Source: Carya illinoinensis
Taxonomy: Eukaryota > Streptophyta > Magnoliopsida > Fagales > Juglandaceae
DNA: 64,000 nt
Assembly (NCBI RefSeq): GCF_018687715.1
Contig: NC_056755.1
Span: forward strand, 35,607,001-35,671,000
Direction: 5' to 3'
In this document: one piece after another, positions 34,901-46,200 of the stretch
Position numbering within the stretch: position 1 is the first letter of the stretch
Layout: every line of letters begins with the position of its first letter
Notes under the pieces: model-generated
Told to the model about the DNA's origin: nothing
Database searches by the model: none
The model's input: the letters and a program-made list of their open reading frames with translations, nothing else
Program-made: the position numbers and the translations under genes

Positions 34901-36864
34901 ATGCATGTGGTATTTGATGAATCTAATTCTCCACTCTCCAAGAAATCTATTAATGAAGAAACATGAGGTATAAATAACACGGAAAGTCTCAATCTGAACA
35001 AAGAGAAGACAATAGAAGAAGTTCAACATGGAACCATTAGAAAAGATCATCAAAATTTAATACAAGATGTAACCAAACAGTGGAAATTTATGAAAGATCA
35101 TCCAGTGGAACAAATTTTGGGAGAACCTTCACGAGGTGTAAGTACTCGATCATCTTCTAGAAATATTTGCAATCATACTGCTTTTCTATCTCAGATTGAA
35201 CCAAAAAATATTGATGACGCACTTCTTGATGAATCTTGGATTCTAGCTATGCAAGAAAAGTTGAATCAATTTGAAAGAAATGATGTTTGGACACTTGTTC
35301 CTAGACCCAAAAATCATACTATTATTGGAACAAAATAGGTTTTTAGAAACAAGAAAGATGAGTCCGGAGTCATTACTAGAAATAAGGCTCGACTTGTAGC
35401 CCAAGGTTTTAATCAAGAAAAAGGAATCGATTATGATGAGACATATGCACTAGTCGCAAGATTAGAAGCTATTCGAATGTTACTTGCATATGCTTGTTAT
35501 AAAAATTTCAAACTTTTTCAAATGGATGTTAAAAGTGCTTTCTTAAATGGTTTTATAAATGAAGAGGTCACTACAAGAAAAATGGTCTTTTACGACCAAT
35601 TTAATGCAACGAAAAGACTATTAACAACCAATTTTGGTTGTTAATAGTCTTTTCGTTGCATTAAATTGGTCGTAAAAGACCATTTTTCTTGTAGTGGGTA
35701 TATGTTAAGTAACCTCCAGGTTTTGAAAATCATATTTCCCCAAATCATGTTTTCAAACTTACAAAAGTACTATATGGAATTAAACAAGCTCCTAGAGCTT
35801 GGTACGAGAGACTCAGTGGTTTCTTGATTGAAAAAGGTTTTTCAAGAGGAAAAATCGACACAACTCTTTTCATTAAATATGAAAATAATGATATTCTTTT
35901 GATTCAGATTTATGTTGATGATATAATATTCGGTGCTACTAATGAAAATATGTGTCAAGTTTTTGTTAAGACTGTGCAAGAAGAATTTGAGATGAGCATG
36001 ATGGGAGAACTTACATTCTTTCTCGGATTGGAAATTAAGCAAGCAAAAAGTGAGACATTCATCAATCAATCAAAATATATTAAGAAATTACTGAAGAAGT
36101 TTGGGATGGAAAGTGTTAAGATAATTGGAACACCAATGAACCCATCAACTAAATTTGATAAAGATGAATCCGGTAAACCAGTTGACTCGAAAATATATCT
36201 AGGTATGATTGGTAGCTTATTATATTTAACAGCTAGTAGACCAGATATTATGTTTAGTGTGTGCTTATGTGCACGCTTTCAATCATTTCCAAAAGAATCA
36301 CATTTAATTGTAGTTAAGTGCATTCTTAGATATCTTAGTGGTACAATTAACCTAGGGTTATGATACCCTAAGCACAAATCTTTCGATCTAATCAGCTACA
36401 CAGATGCAGATTATGTTGGCTGTAAAATAGATCGAAAAAGCACTAGTGGAGCATGCCATTTCTTAGGTCATGCACTAGTTTTCTGGTTTAGTAAAAAATA
36501 AAATTCTGTTGCACTATCTACTGCTGAGGCAGAATATGTTGCTGCGGGTAGTTGTTGTGCTCAAGTTCTCTACATGAAGCAACAACTTGAAGATTTTAAA
36601 CTCATGTATAATCACATTCCAATCAAATGTGATAATACAAGTGCTATAAATCTTTCAAAGAACCCAATACAACATTCTAGAACTAAACATATTGAAATAA
36701 GATATCATTTTTTTCGAGATCATGTGCAGAAAGGCGATATAGTACTAGAGTTCACAAACACACACGATCAGTTAGCAGATATTTTCACAAAGCCTTTACC
36801 AGAAGATAGATTATGTATGATCATAAGAGAAATAGGTATGATGCATGCTATGAATATCTCTTAA
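31951..36864 (+). pseudogene. Gag-pol pseudogene of copia element 2
   Basis: Gag starts at the ATG at 31951 and shifts frame near 32150 and again near 32808. A CX2CX4HX4C knuckle lies at 32820-32861, and a second shorter knuckle-like motif (FCNKNGHNYHTC) near 33470-33505. Protease follows at about 33660 (LDSGCSRHM), then GAG-pre-integrase (WLWHRRLGHANM) near 34060 and the integrase core at 34230-34970. RT spans about 35330-36360, with YVDD intact near 35912, and RNase H spans about 36390-36830 (YTDADYVGC, STAEAEYVAAGS, LADIFTKPLP). Stops occur near 34464, 34534, 35336, 35716, 36361 and 36499. A 128-bp MITE splits RT at 35569. Many domains still read clearly, so decay is moderate. Confidence 0.92.
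35569..35696. mobile_element. CACTA-type foldback MITE inside RT of copia element 2
   Basis: The 128-bp insert is an almost perfect inverted repeat: two arms of about 63 bp meet around a 2-nt centre. It begins cactacaagaaaaa and ends tttttcttgtagtg, the terminal signature of CACTA (En/Spm) elements. Both flanks are ggt (35566-35568 and 35697-35699), the 3-bp duplication expected for that superfamily. Removing the insert with one ggt (131 bp) brings the RT reading frame before and after back into register. Confidence 0.93.
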
Positions 36865-36912
36865 AAGATAGACTAAAGTAAAAAAAAATAGATATAAATT
36901 TTTTAAATACTT

Positions 36913-37350
36913 TTACATAAACTTGAGATTCTTATCTTCATGTTTGAGATGTTCATTCTTTTCATATAATATCATGTCATTCTTATCCATAGGAACCGGC
37001 AAGCGGAATGAAGAATCTAATAAAGATTTTAACTGTTTATTCTTCTGCTAAATGATTCCTTCCCTTGTGTGAGACTCTTGAACAATTCGTTGAAGTACAA
37101 CAATTTGTTCTTTGAGCTTTTCAACTTCATGATTTTTGACTTGTAGCCGCTGGAAAAAAGTAACAATAGAGGAAGAGTAGCGAGTCCCAAGACTCACCAA
37201 GTCATAGATGGCATTAGAATCTGACTTATTAGTCAGATTATTATTTTCTTGCTGCAACATGGCACTAATGGCAGCTGCAGAAAGGACAGGAGGTTGAGAT
37301 GCAGAATGTCTCATGGATGGATCTAGAGAAATGTTAGAAGAATGAGCCAT
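36913..37350 (-). pseudogene. Antisense accessory ORF with coiled coil, one internal stop
   Basis: Between RNase H and the 3' LTR, the minus strand has an ATG-started frame of 100 codons (37350 to the TAG at 37050-37048). It continues in the same frame for 44 more codons to a TAA at 36915-36913. The product would be soluble: a Ser/Ala-rich N-terminus (about residues 1-35), a middle segment, and a heptad-rich segment (VEKLKEQIVVLQRIV, about 75-90) that predicts a coiled coil. Another charged helical stretch (KNEHLKHEDKNLKF) lies at the C-terminus after the stop. A TATA box lies 106 nt upstream. I do not recognise the protein. Antisense accessory ORFs at this place are known in some plant LTR retrotransposons, but whether this belongs to a described family is unknown to me. 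Confidence 0.6.
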
Positions 37351-37455
37351 TGAGAAAAGAATAGAAGGCTTAAAACGAGAATGTTGAAAGAATGCAGATG
37401 AGTTATAGAGACGAGAAGAAAACTTGATGCGGATTGGATGAACTTCAGGACTGAT

Positions 37456-37462
37456 TTTATAG
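37456..37462 (-). promoter_or_regulatory. Antisense TATA box inside copia element 2
   Basis: On the minus strand the sequence reads tctctataaaatcag, a good plant TATA match, placed 106 nt before the ATG of the antisense ORF at 37350. No transcript data are available. Confidence 0.5.
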
Positions 37463-37894
37463 AGATATCATAAAGAGTAAGACAAGTTATCATCCAAGTC
37501 AAAGAGCAATGTGATTTTTTTTTACCGATTGGTGAAAATGACATTTTAGAAACTCGGAGCCTTCAATCTCGTTTGTCAACAATATCAGGCGATTTTTTTT
37601 CAAATCTCCAGCCACAGTTGTCGGGTCACGGACGAATCCATTTGTTTTTCAACTATCAACAGTTTCTACTAATGCACCATTTTCTTCATATCCATTTACT
37701 TGTTGCGAATCCTTTTTAATGATGCCAAAAGGGGGAGAAGTGTTAGATTAGAACATTAATATTGTTTGAATTGCTAAACTTATTATATGCTTGGAATTAT
37801 ATTTATACTTTTGCTTGAAAAACTAACGCATATTCTCAGGGGGAGCTTAAGTATCAATACAGGTTTCAGGTTCTATCAAGTATTTGTCATCATC

Positions 37895-37908
37895 AAAAAG
37901 GGAGAGAT
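37895..37908 (+). other. Polypurine tract of copia element 2
   Basis: The tract aaaaagggagagat directly precedes the 3' LTR start at 37909. Earlier purine tracts (gggggag near 37730 and 37840) are also present, as often in long-LTR copia elements. Confidence 0.8.
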
Positions 37909-39251
37909 TGTTGAATCCAAGGTTTCAAGTTTTGTGTAATTATATATCTACACATGAATTTTGATGATAACAAATGAATTCAAAGAATAAAAAAGTTTCA
38001 AACTCAAGTTGTCTACACAATGGAGTCAAGCATATCAAGGAAACAAGCATGAGCATGAAGGGAACAAGTTTACATTAAAGTTATAGAGTAATGTTGTAAA
38101 TCTCTTCAAAATTCGAAATTAAGATTAATGCTCAAAATTAATATTTTATCATAAAGCATTAAAATACATTTTTCACATGTGCATGAATATTTTTGAAAAT
38201 TAAATTTGAAAATTTTGAAAGATGATTTGATTGTCATCTTTTACATGTGCATGCCTTGATTAAAGGGTTGAACTTTGAAAATATTAAAGATGATTGATTG
38301 TCATCTTTCACACGTGCATGTTTTATTTGAATATTTTCAAAAGTGATTGATACTTTTTTAGACTTATACAAAAGGTAGATGATTTTGTTTGAAAAATTTG
38401 AAAAGTAAAGTGTGCTCCTTTTGTCATATATAAAAAGTAAAAGAATAGATTTGAATTTTTTTGAAAAAAAAAAAGTGTGCTCCTTTTGTCATATGCAAAA
38501 AGTAAAAGATTAGATTTGAATTTTTTGAAAAGGAAAGTGTGCTCCTTTTGTCATATGCCAAAAGTAAAAGATTAGGTTTGATTTTTTTGAAAAAGTGAAT
38601 GATATTGTCTTTGACATGTAAATCTTTTTAAATTTAAATATGAAGTCTCATATGCTTATAAATAGATCAATTGAGAGCTTCACATTCACAATACTAAGAG
38701 CATACAACATTCATTCAAAATTTTCATTCTCTCTTCTCTAAGCATTGAGCCTTAATCCTTGTTCATTTTGAGAGATATAGTTTGCTCTGTATTATTCTTA
38801 TTTCACTCATTGAGGAGTATTTTCTGATAACCTACCTACTATCAGCTCTTGTATAAGTAAAAGGGTGTGTATAACCCTTGTGCATGTAGAAAGTGTTCTA
38901 CACAGGGAATAGTTAAATCACCACGTGTAAGGTGATTGCAAGTGTAGAGGGTGTTCTACACGGATCCTTTGTAGTGGTATTGTTCAAATGTGTAATAGGT
39001 TTCTATCTCCACCTGAACGAGATTGAATAGTGAATTTGGGGATCCTCAAGGGGTAGCTTGAGGCGAGAACGTAGGCAGTGGGGTCGAACCTCGTTAACAT
39101 ATTGAGTTTGCTTCTCTCTTACTCTTTCTCTTTATATTTATTATTGTTTCATATTTTGTTTATATTTTATATTGTATATTTGATTTATAATTGTTATTTT
39201 TTTTAAATACAACTCAATTCCCCCCTTCTTGTATCAGTCATCTAGGCAACA
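37909..39251 (+). repeat. 3' LTR of copia element 2
   Basis: The 1343-bp LTR is longer than its partner by 63 bp because a 62-bp unit occurs three times (near 38409, 38474 and 38536) instead of twice. Other differences are scattered point changes and small indels. Confidence 0.95.
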
Positions 39252-39421
39252 GCTTGAATTACAAAAACTTATTAAACAATAGTGGAAATTGTCACAAAAT
39301 CATGCAAAGCCAACGTAGAGAACATAGCACAAAAACTTACGCAAAAGAAATCTAAAATCATATCAAACTTGTTCTATGTGAGAGTGAGAGCAAGAGAGGT
39401 TCTTCCATCGATCTCTCTCAG

Positions 39422-39426
<5 letters not shown>

Positions 39427-39494
<68 letters not shown>

Positions 39495-39510
39495 TTGTGT
39501 GTGTGTGTGG
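39427..39510. repeat. (GA)n and (GT)n microsatellite
   Basis: A GA run at about 39427-39491 is followed by gggattgtgtgtgtgtgtgg. Frames across it are spurious. Confidence 0.95.
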
Positions 39511-40739
39511 GTGTGCATCTCGGAGTTGACACATTAACTTATCGGAGAAGATGATCGGATGGGCTACCATCGATAGACGTGAAGGAGACTTGGTAGCAAG
39601 TAGGGTAGAAGAAAGAGTTGAATGTGGGAGGGTGAATGACACCACAGAGGAGGAAGTAATAAACCTATAGAAATAGGATCTACAATAGCTCCCTAAATAT
39701 GGGGATCTACTATAACGTCTCCAAATCCAAACCCAATTTTCTTAGCTGGAAGTGAGGGTGGAAGGGGCCACTTCCCCAAAATCTACCCTATATTTTAGAG
39801 AAAATGAGAGAGGATGAGGAGCTGGATGAGAATGCTCTTATTTAGAGTGAAACATGGGGAGGAAGAGAGGAATATATATACATATAGTTTAAAAAACGAT
39901 ATTGCATTACCATGCTTTTTTTAATTTTATATTTTCCATTTCATTTTATTTTTTTTAATGTTTTTAAAAAATTTTAAAATTTATGGTGCTCTTATGTGTT
40001 AACTACTCATATTTGGCATATGACAAATTATAATTGGTCATGACGTAGCAAATAAGTGGACTTATGCACTTTCCATTAATGAATTAATATATTTTAGATA
40101 AAGTAATCAATTTTATTGTATGAGTAATACTTTAAGGATCTCTTTGAATTCTTTTCAATTCTAGGGATCAGTTTGAAAAATTTTGGGATATGTTTTATAT
40201 TAGGATTTATAAATATAGATATGAAAACTTGAACAGTTTTTTTTTTTTTTTATAATATGTTTTGTATTGGTTTTGTAAATATTGTTTTAGGTTTTGTATT
40301 TTTTTTTCATTGAAATTTAGAATAAGAATTTGAAAAATTAAATTTATTATGAGATTAAAATATACTTAGTTTGAAGTTGATTTTTCTTTTTGAAAAAATT
40401 GTGAAAATTAGATTTAACCAAATATTGTCATAATTTTGCGCAATTTTGGTTGCATTTAACAAGTGTGTAGTCGGAAATGGACACTTTTAGGGTTGTAATC
40501 GGTTTTCGATTCATTTAATTTTGGACATATTTTGGAACTAAACCGATCTAAATTAGTTTTGAAATTTTGAAAACTGATTTAGATCTATTAATCTAGGAAG
40601 CTGGAACTTTTAGTTTTTTTTGTTTCAATCTGGTTCAATCTTACACTTTTGGTTTCAATTGGTTTTGGGTTTTTTGTTGGGCTAATTGGATTTCTTTTTA
40701 ACTCAAATGAGAAATTATATTAAAAATGTATTTACCTTT

Positions 40740-40749
40740 GATATATAAA

Positions 40750-40780
<31 letters not shown>

Positions 40781-40822
40781 ATATGAATTTACCCATATAT
40801 ATATATATATATATATATATAT
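40740..40822. repeat. (TA)n microsatellite
   Basis: Two TA runs are separated by a short gaatttaccc spacer. Confidence 0.9.
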
Positions 40823-43239
40823 CAAAAGTGTACTCTTATACCTATACCATATTAATAAACTAATATTAATATTCATGTTTAAGAGGATCTCTTTGAGAAA
40901 TAGAAGTTGGTTGACTGAAGTTTTATGATCGTCAAAGGGCCTCTCATAACTTACCGATGAGAAACCCACAATTTCCAGTGATGTTGTTTAGGCAATGGTG
41001 AAGAGGTTGTTGATTATTACTTTGATTGGTTGTTCTACAACAATGAATTTGACAATTACTAATTTGAGTGGGTTATGCGAGTTTATAGAGAAGGAGAATG
41101 TGAATTGGAATGGGATTGGACCCTTCTCTCACAAGGCTTTATGTGTTTAGCTTGTGCCTAATCCAATTAGGACGTCAAAACTGCAAAAGTCAATTTTCTC
41201 AAATTCACTTCATGTGATTCCAAGTTCCATGATGACGAATGTGATCTCTATTAATCCAAATACATCGTTGGTGGTGGACAGTACTCGATGTCGGCATCTT
41301 TGTAGCACATCCAAGCCTTGTCCATATAAGTTCTATTTTTTGATTTCTTCCAAAAGAGTTAGTGACCTGGATATTTTTGTTGATGCTTCTGCCTCGATTG
41401 GCTCTAAGAGGCCTCGATCCGTAGATGAAGATTGTTTGGTGAATGTTGAGGTGTATTCAGTGGAGGCTGATTTTCAACCCTGCCAATCACCATGAAAATA
41501 TTGAGTTGGAACTTCATAGGCTTGGGAACCCACAGGGAGTTCATGTACTTCATGATGTTGTATGAAGAGAAGCTCTAGGAGTGGTTTTTATAATAGAAAC
41601 TAATCCCAACTTAGATGAGAGTAGAATCTAAAATATTGTATGGGATTTTTAGGGTGCCCTGTTGTGAGTTGTAAGGGTTGAAGTTGGGGATTGGTTTTGT
41701 TTTGGAGTCAGGATGTTAATTGGAAATTTTATAGTACTCTAAACACCACTTTGATGTTTGGTTATTTGATTTGAGTCTGAATTTTAATAATTGTAAGTGG
41801 CATATGATTGCAGTGTATGGCCATCTTGATATAGGGCTTAGAAAAGAAGTATAGAATTTAGTAAAATCCATTTTAGTTTTTGTTAATACTCCATGGTTGT
41901 GTTTTGGGGATTTCAATGAAATAATTTCCAATGTTAAAAGGAAGGGTGGTAGGGTCTATGCTGAATGGAAATTATGTGATTTTCGAGATGTATGAGACTC
42001 TTGTCATTTTATGAGTTTAAAAACTTATGGATTTTATTTTACATGGTCAAATTTGCGGGAACTAGAGCTTTTATACAAGAGTGGCTTGATAGATGTTTAG
42101 CCAACCCAGAGCAGTTGACTTTATATCCACATATGAAGGTTTGTAATTTATCATAACTAATTAATTCTTGACACCAATGGTAAGTTATGTGATGTAAGAA
42201 GAGGGAGGAAACCCATTTAGGTTTTGAAGCAATGTGAATTTAGGTTGAGGGGCCTGAAGATATTATTTCTAAATCATGGGGTATTCTGATTGAGGATGGT
42301 GTTATGGGGATAACTTAAGGGAAGCCATTTTCCTATGTAGTTGTAATTTGCAAGTCTAGAAATCTAAAGATTTCGGTCATATTTATCAATAATTGGCTAG
42401 TAACAAAGGTCAATTAAATAAAGCACTTGTTGGCCATCCTTTAGTTTTAGAGGCAAAAAACATGAAGTAGAATATTAATTTCTTGCTGAAAAATGAGGAG
42501 ATGATGTGGAAGCAAAGGTCTCAAGCCCTATGTTACATTTAGGGGATCAAAACACTGTATTTTCAATACAGAGCATCTCAAAGATGGCCTAAAAATCTTG
42601 TTGACAAGCTTTAGGATGCAACAGGAGTTTGGAGAGAGGTGGAAGATTTGGAAAATATTGTTATAATTATTTTTCAAATTTATTCTGTCCTCTAATTCTT
42701 GGGATATGGATAATGTACTGGATAAATTGCAACCTAAGATAACTTTCTCTATGAATGATAGCCTTTTTAAACCAAATACTGCTGAGGAGGTACAACAAGC
42801 ATTGTTCCAACAACAACCATTGAAGGCTCCTAGTCGGAATGAGATGTCCCCAATGTTTTTTCAAAAATATTGGCATATTGTGGGGCATTTGGTTATGAGA
42901 TTAGTGCTGTCAATTCTCAATTGTGGTAGTATTCCCTCTTCATTGAATGAGACTTGTATTATTCTTATCTCAAAAAAAAAGAAGAAAACCTGTTTTGATA
43001 CAAGATTTCATCCTATTAGTTTGTGTAATGTAGTCTACAAAATAATTGCAAAGATACTAGCTATGCCAAATGTTATCTCTTCCAGGCAATGTGGTTTTGT
43101 TCGAGGGAGGCTTATTACAGATAATGTCCTTGTTACATATGAGATTGTCCACTCAATCCGAAGGACGAGTGTTATGTCTATAAGGCTTTATATAAGTAAG
43201 ACATATGATCGAATATAATGAAAGTTTATTGAACAAGTG

Positions 43240-46200
43240 TTATTTTATTTTATTTTTGATAGAAAAACACTTCTCATTAGTTGCCAAACAACTTTACAAG
43301 TATAAATTAGTCCATAGGACTTGTTAAACACAACTAGGAACAGAATCCCACCATAAATTAGCTGCAATAACATTTATAGAAAACCTTGCTAATTTGTGTG
43401 TAGATTCATTGGCTTCTCTATTGATGTGTACAATTGAATAGCTTTGAAATCTGCTCTTGAGCTACTGAATGTCTGTTACTACATTCCCATAAATGGAATT
43501 AGAAATATCAGAACTGGTTACCTGTTGGACTAGTAACAGTGAATCAGTTTCAATGCATAAAGACTAGAGAGCAAGAGGAATGCAGAATTGCAATCCTCTC
43601 TATAAAGCTATTAGCTCAATCTCCAAAGGCTCCATCACAACAACTTCTTTCTTACTCACTGCCATTAAAACTTTTCATTCACAATCTCTTAAAATGAGCC
43701 CTACCCCTACACTGCCCTCAGCATGAAAATTACCCCCATCCACGCTGAGTTTTGGCATTCCCTATGGAGGTAATTGACATTGAGACATCTTCTTAATATT
43801 GTTTTGATTGAGAACTTTAACTGCTTTCTAGGTTTTATGCAAAGAAAGAGCATAGTTGATGACCTCTTTTGGTGTGATATGTTTCTCTTCAAAAACCCAT
43901 CGATTTCTTCTGTACCAGCATGTCCAAGCTATTATAAACAATTTCTCCAACTCATCTTTACAGTAATTGTCTTGTATTTGAGAAACCACCTCCCTAAAAT
44001 CTCCATTTGGTCCTGCTAATCTGAGTTGAGGAAACTACTTACTCCACATTTCTGTAACTAGTTGATATGTGCTGTGCTTTCCATATCTGAAGAACAAATC
44101 TGACATGTTGCATCTTCAACTACTTTCCTTCTTTTCAAATTGCTTCTTGTGGGAAGAGCCTCAATGCATGCCCTCATTAGCTTATGGTTTCGACTTCCAA
44201 GTATAGAAGCTGTCAAAGTAATATAAGGATAAATCCCAAGATCAATTTCAAATGAACAAAGGGAATTAAGCAAGTATTAACATTAAGTCATATGGTGACA
44301 AGATATTCCTAAAAGGAAATAAAACCTTAAACTAAAAGGTAGAGCAATGAACAAAAAAATATGGAATAAACTCAAGGTATCAGCCATTAAATGTATTGAC
44401 CTAAAATGATGACTATTTACCAAGGGGACGTGGACTGGTTTAAGAGTAAAGGTATTGGCTGTTTCGGAAGTTTAAGCACAAATAAAAACTGAAAATAAAG
44501 GTAAGTCTATGCTTCTGAAATTACCAAAACTAAGTGGCTTAGAGAAAGTGTTAGAAAATGAATTAAACTTGTAAGAAACAATAAAACAAATACTTGAGAT
44601 ACAATTTTTGCCCAGTTCTTATTTGGTGATGGGTTTATTTTTATTTTCATCTTCTCTCAACCATTCTCTCATTCCTAGAAATCATAGTCAGATAATATAG
44701 CAATAAACCACAATTTTTTAGCCTGATAAAACTACTTGACAGATTATATAACAACTGTAAAACAGTGAAAGAAAACCATCAAAATCTTGGTACTAGTTCA
44801 AGTATCAATTGTGGCTTCACATCTACAACTAATCAAGGTCAATAACAGATAACTTCAATCCTTTTTATATGTAAAATGAAATATAATCTAACAAGTTTAT
44901 CATCAAAATCCCATAAAATTGAAGAAATCCAACCCAAAACAGCAATGGGTTACTACTTGAATCCCAAACTAAAAGTCTAGCCAAACATCTCTAGATTAGC
45001 AAAATGCCATAGACGAAAAGTAAAAACTAAAATCTCCATTTCTGTATGAAAAGTGAAGGAAAAAAATGCAAGATGATAAACGCCAATTGAAAACCACCCA
45101 CGAAAAATAGGAACTCCCCCACTCAAGAAGCAGCCCTCGAAAAAATAATAAAAATCCAAAAGAAAGACCGAAGCCCCCTGATTCGATGCACCTTCCCCTT
45201 TCATTCTGCATGGCTTCCTCTACACTTCAGTACCTCAAGCCTCCTTCAGATGCATGCTCGTGATTTGCTGGCTCCTGTGCCTTGCTTCATTTGTGCCATA
45301 GCTTCACGTATGTGCAGCAAGCGTTGCTCGTTTCGTTCCAAAGCTCCCCTAGGCGTGTGTTGGCTGCCTCTCTGCTATGCTGCTTTGCTATCCCTCGACA
45401 GCATGTCATGCATTGCTCCACTTTCCTTCCCATATGTCGCACACGCCCTTAGCCTCAATTCACTCAGCCCATAACCAACCTTGAGAATAATAGTGAAGCC
45501 CACAATTACTTGCTTTTATTTATTTCATGTATTTGTATTGCCACCATAGTTAATGACTCATGTTTCATGGCTTTTTGAGATTATTCCTTGTTGTCCATGT
45601 CCATATGTCCACGTACATGTAAACGTGCAATTGCTTGAGTGCTTGTGTCTATATGCGGTGCCAACTTTTTCTGATTTCAGAGTTTAATTATTTCAAGGTC
45701 AAATATGAAAATTTTGTGTACAAAATATTGGTATCAATTAATTTGGAATCTAGTACTAGGATCTGGTTCATAATTAAGTGATCAACTCTTATTTGATATA
45801 ATAAATTACTCACTTAAGCAACTTAATTATGAATTTCTAACACTTTATCACCTCCAAGCAAATACCTTAACCTTATTAGGAACCTTCATGCTCCAGATAT
45901 CCTTTCATAGTTTCTTATTTGCACTGCTAGTAGAGCACTTCCCCTCTGTTGGTTCAGAATTCAACCTTATGAACAGTTCATAAACATTTCTCACACTAAA
46001 ACGCCTATTCCTCTCCATATCCCATATTAATTTATCTTCATGGCTTTCTGTACTGAGAATGATTTTCAAAACTGCATCGATAGGTTCAAGGGGCAATAAT
46101 CTTCTTACTTGTTGCACATCTCATCAACCAGTATTCTGATCTATCAAATCTTCCATCTTTTGGTCATTTCCTCTGGTTACCCTATCTGTTGCAGATTTTT

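Larger units (their letters stand above)
30612..39251 (+). mobile_element. Ty1/copia retrotransposon 2, complete structure, 8.6 kb
   Basis: LTRs of 1280 and 1343 bp start tgttgaatccaagg and end ggcaaca. Both flanks are gcttg (30607-30611 and 39252-39256), a perfect 5-bp target duplication. A tRNA-Met-type primer site and a polypurine tract are in place. Domain order is gag, protease, integrase, RT, RNase H, with about 1 kb between RNase H and the 3' LTR that holds an antisense ORF. Long LTRs, the WFLDSGCSRHMTGD protease motif and the extra 3' region resemble the SIRE/Maximus branch; that lineage call is inference. The polyprotein has frameshifts, stops and a MITE insertion, so the element is non-autonomous now. 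Confidence 0.95.
39257..40949. other. Intergenic DNA between copia element 2 and the LINE nest
   Basis: No gene is visible. It contains a GA/GT microsatellite, a fragment ending gatgagaatgctctta at 39822-39840 that resembles one end of the Harbinger-type MITEs, and a degenerate hAT-like stretch at about 40489-40690 (tagggttgtaatcggttttc). A TA-rich microsatellite follows at 40740-40820. Confidence 0.5.

Noticed and set aside
35569..35696. MicroRNA precursor
   Set aside because: The near-perfect hairpin has CACTA termini and a target duplication, so it is a MITE. It could still produce small RNAs.
37323..37544. 73-codon minus-strand hydrophobic frame upstream of the antisense ORF
   Set aside because: It overlaps the TATA box and the start of the better antisense frame, and its hydrophobic content looks like leader sequence read in the wrong frame.
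45250..45474. 74-codon Cys/Leu/Ser-rich plus-strand frame
   Set aside because: It lies in the unclassified insertion in the LINE, with no recognisable domain or gene structure.
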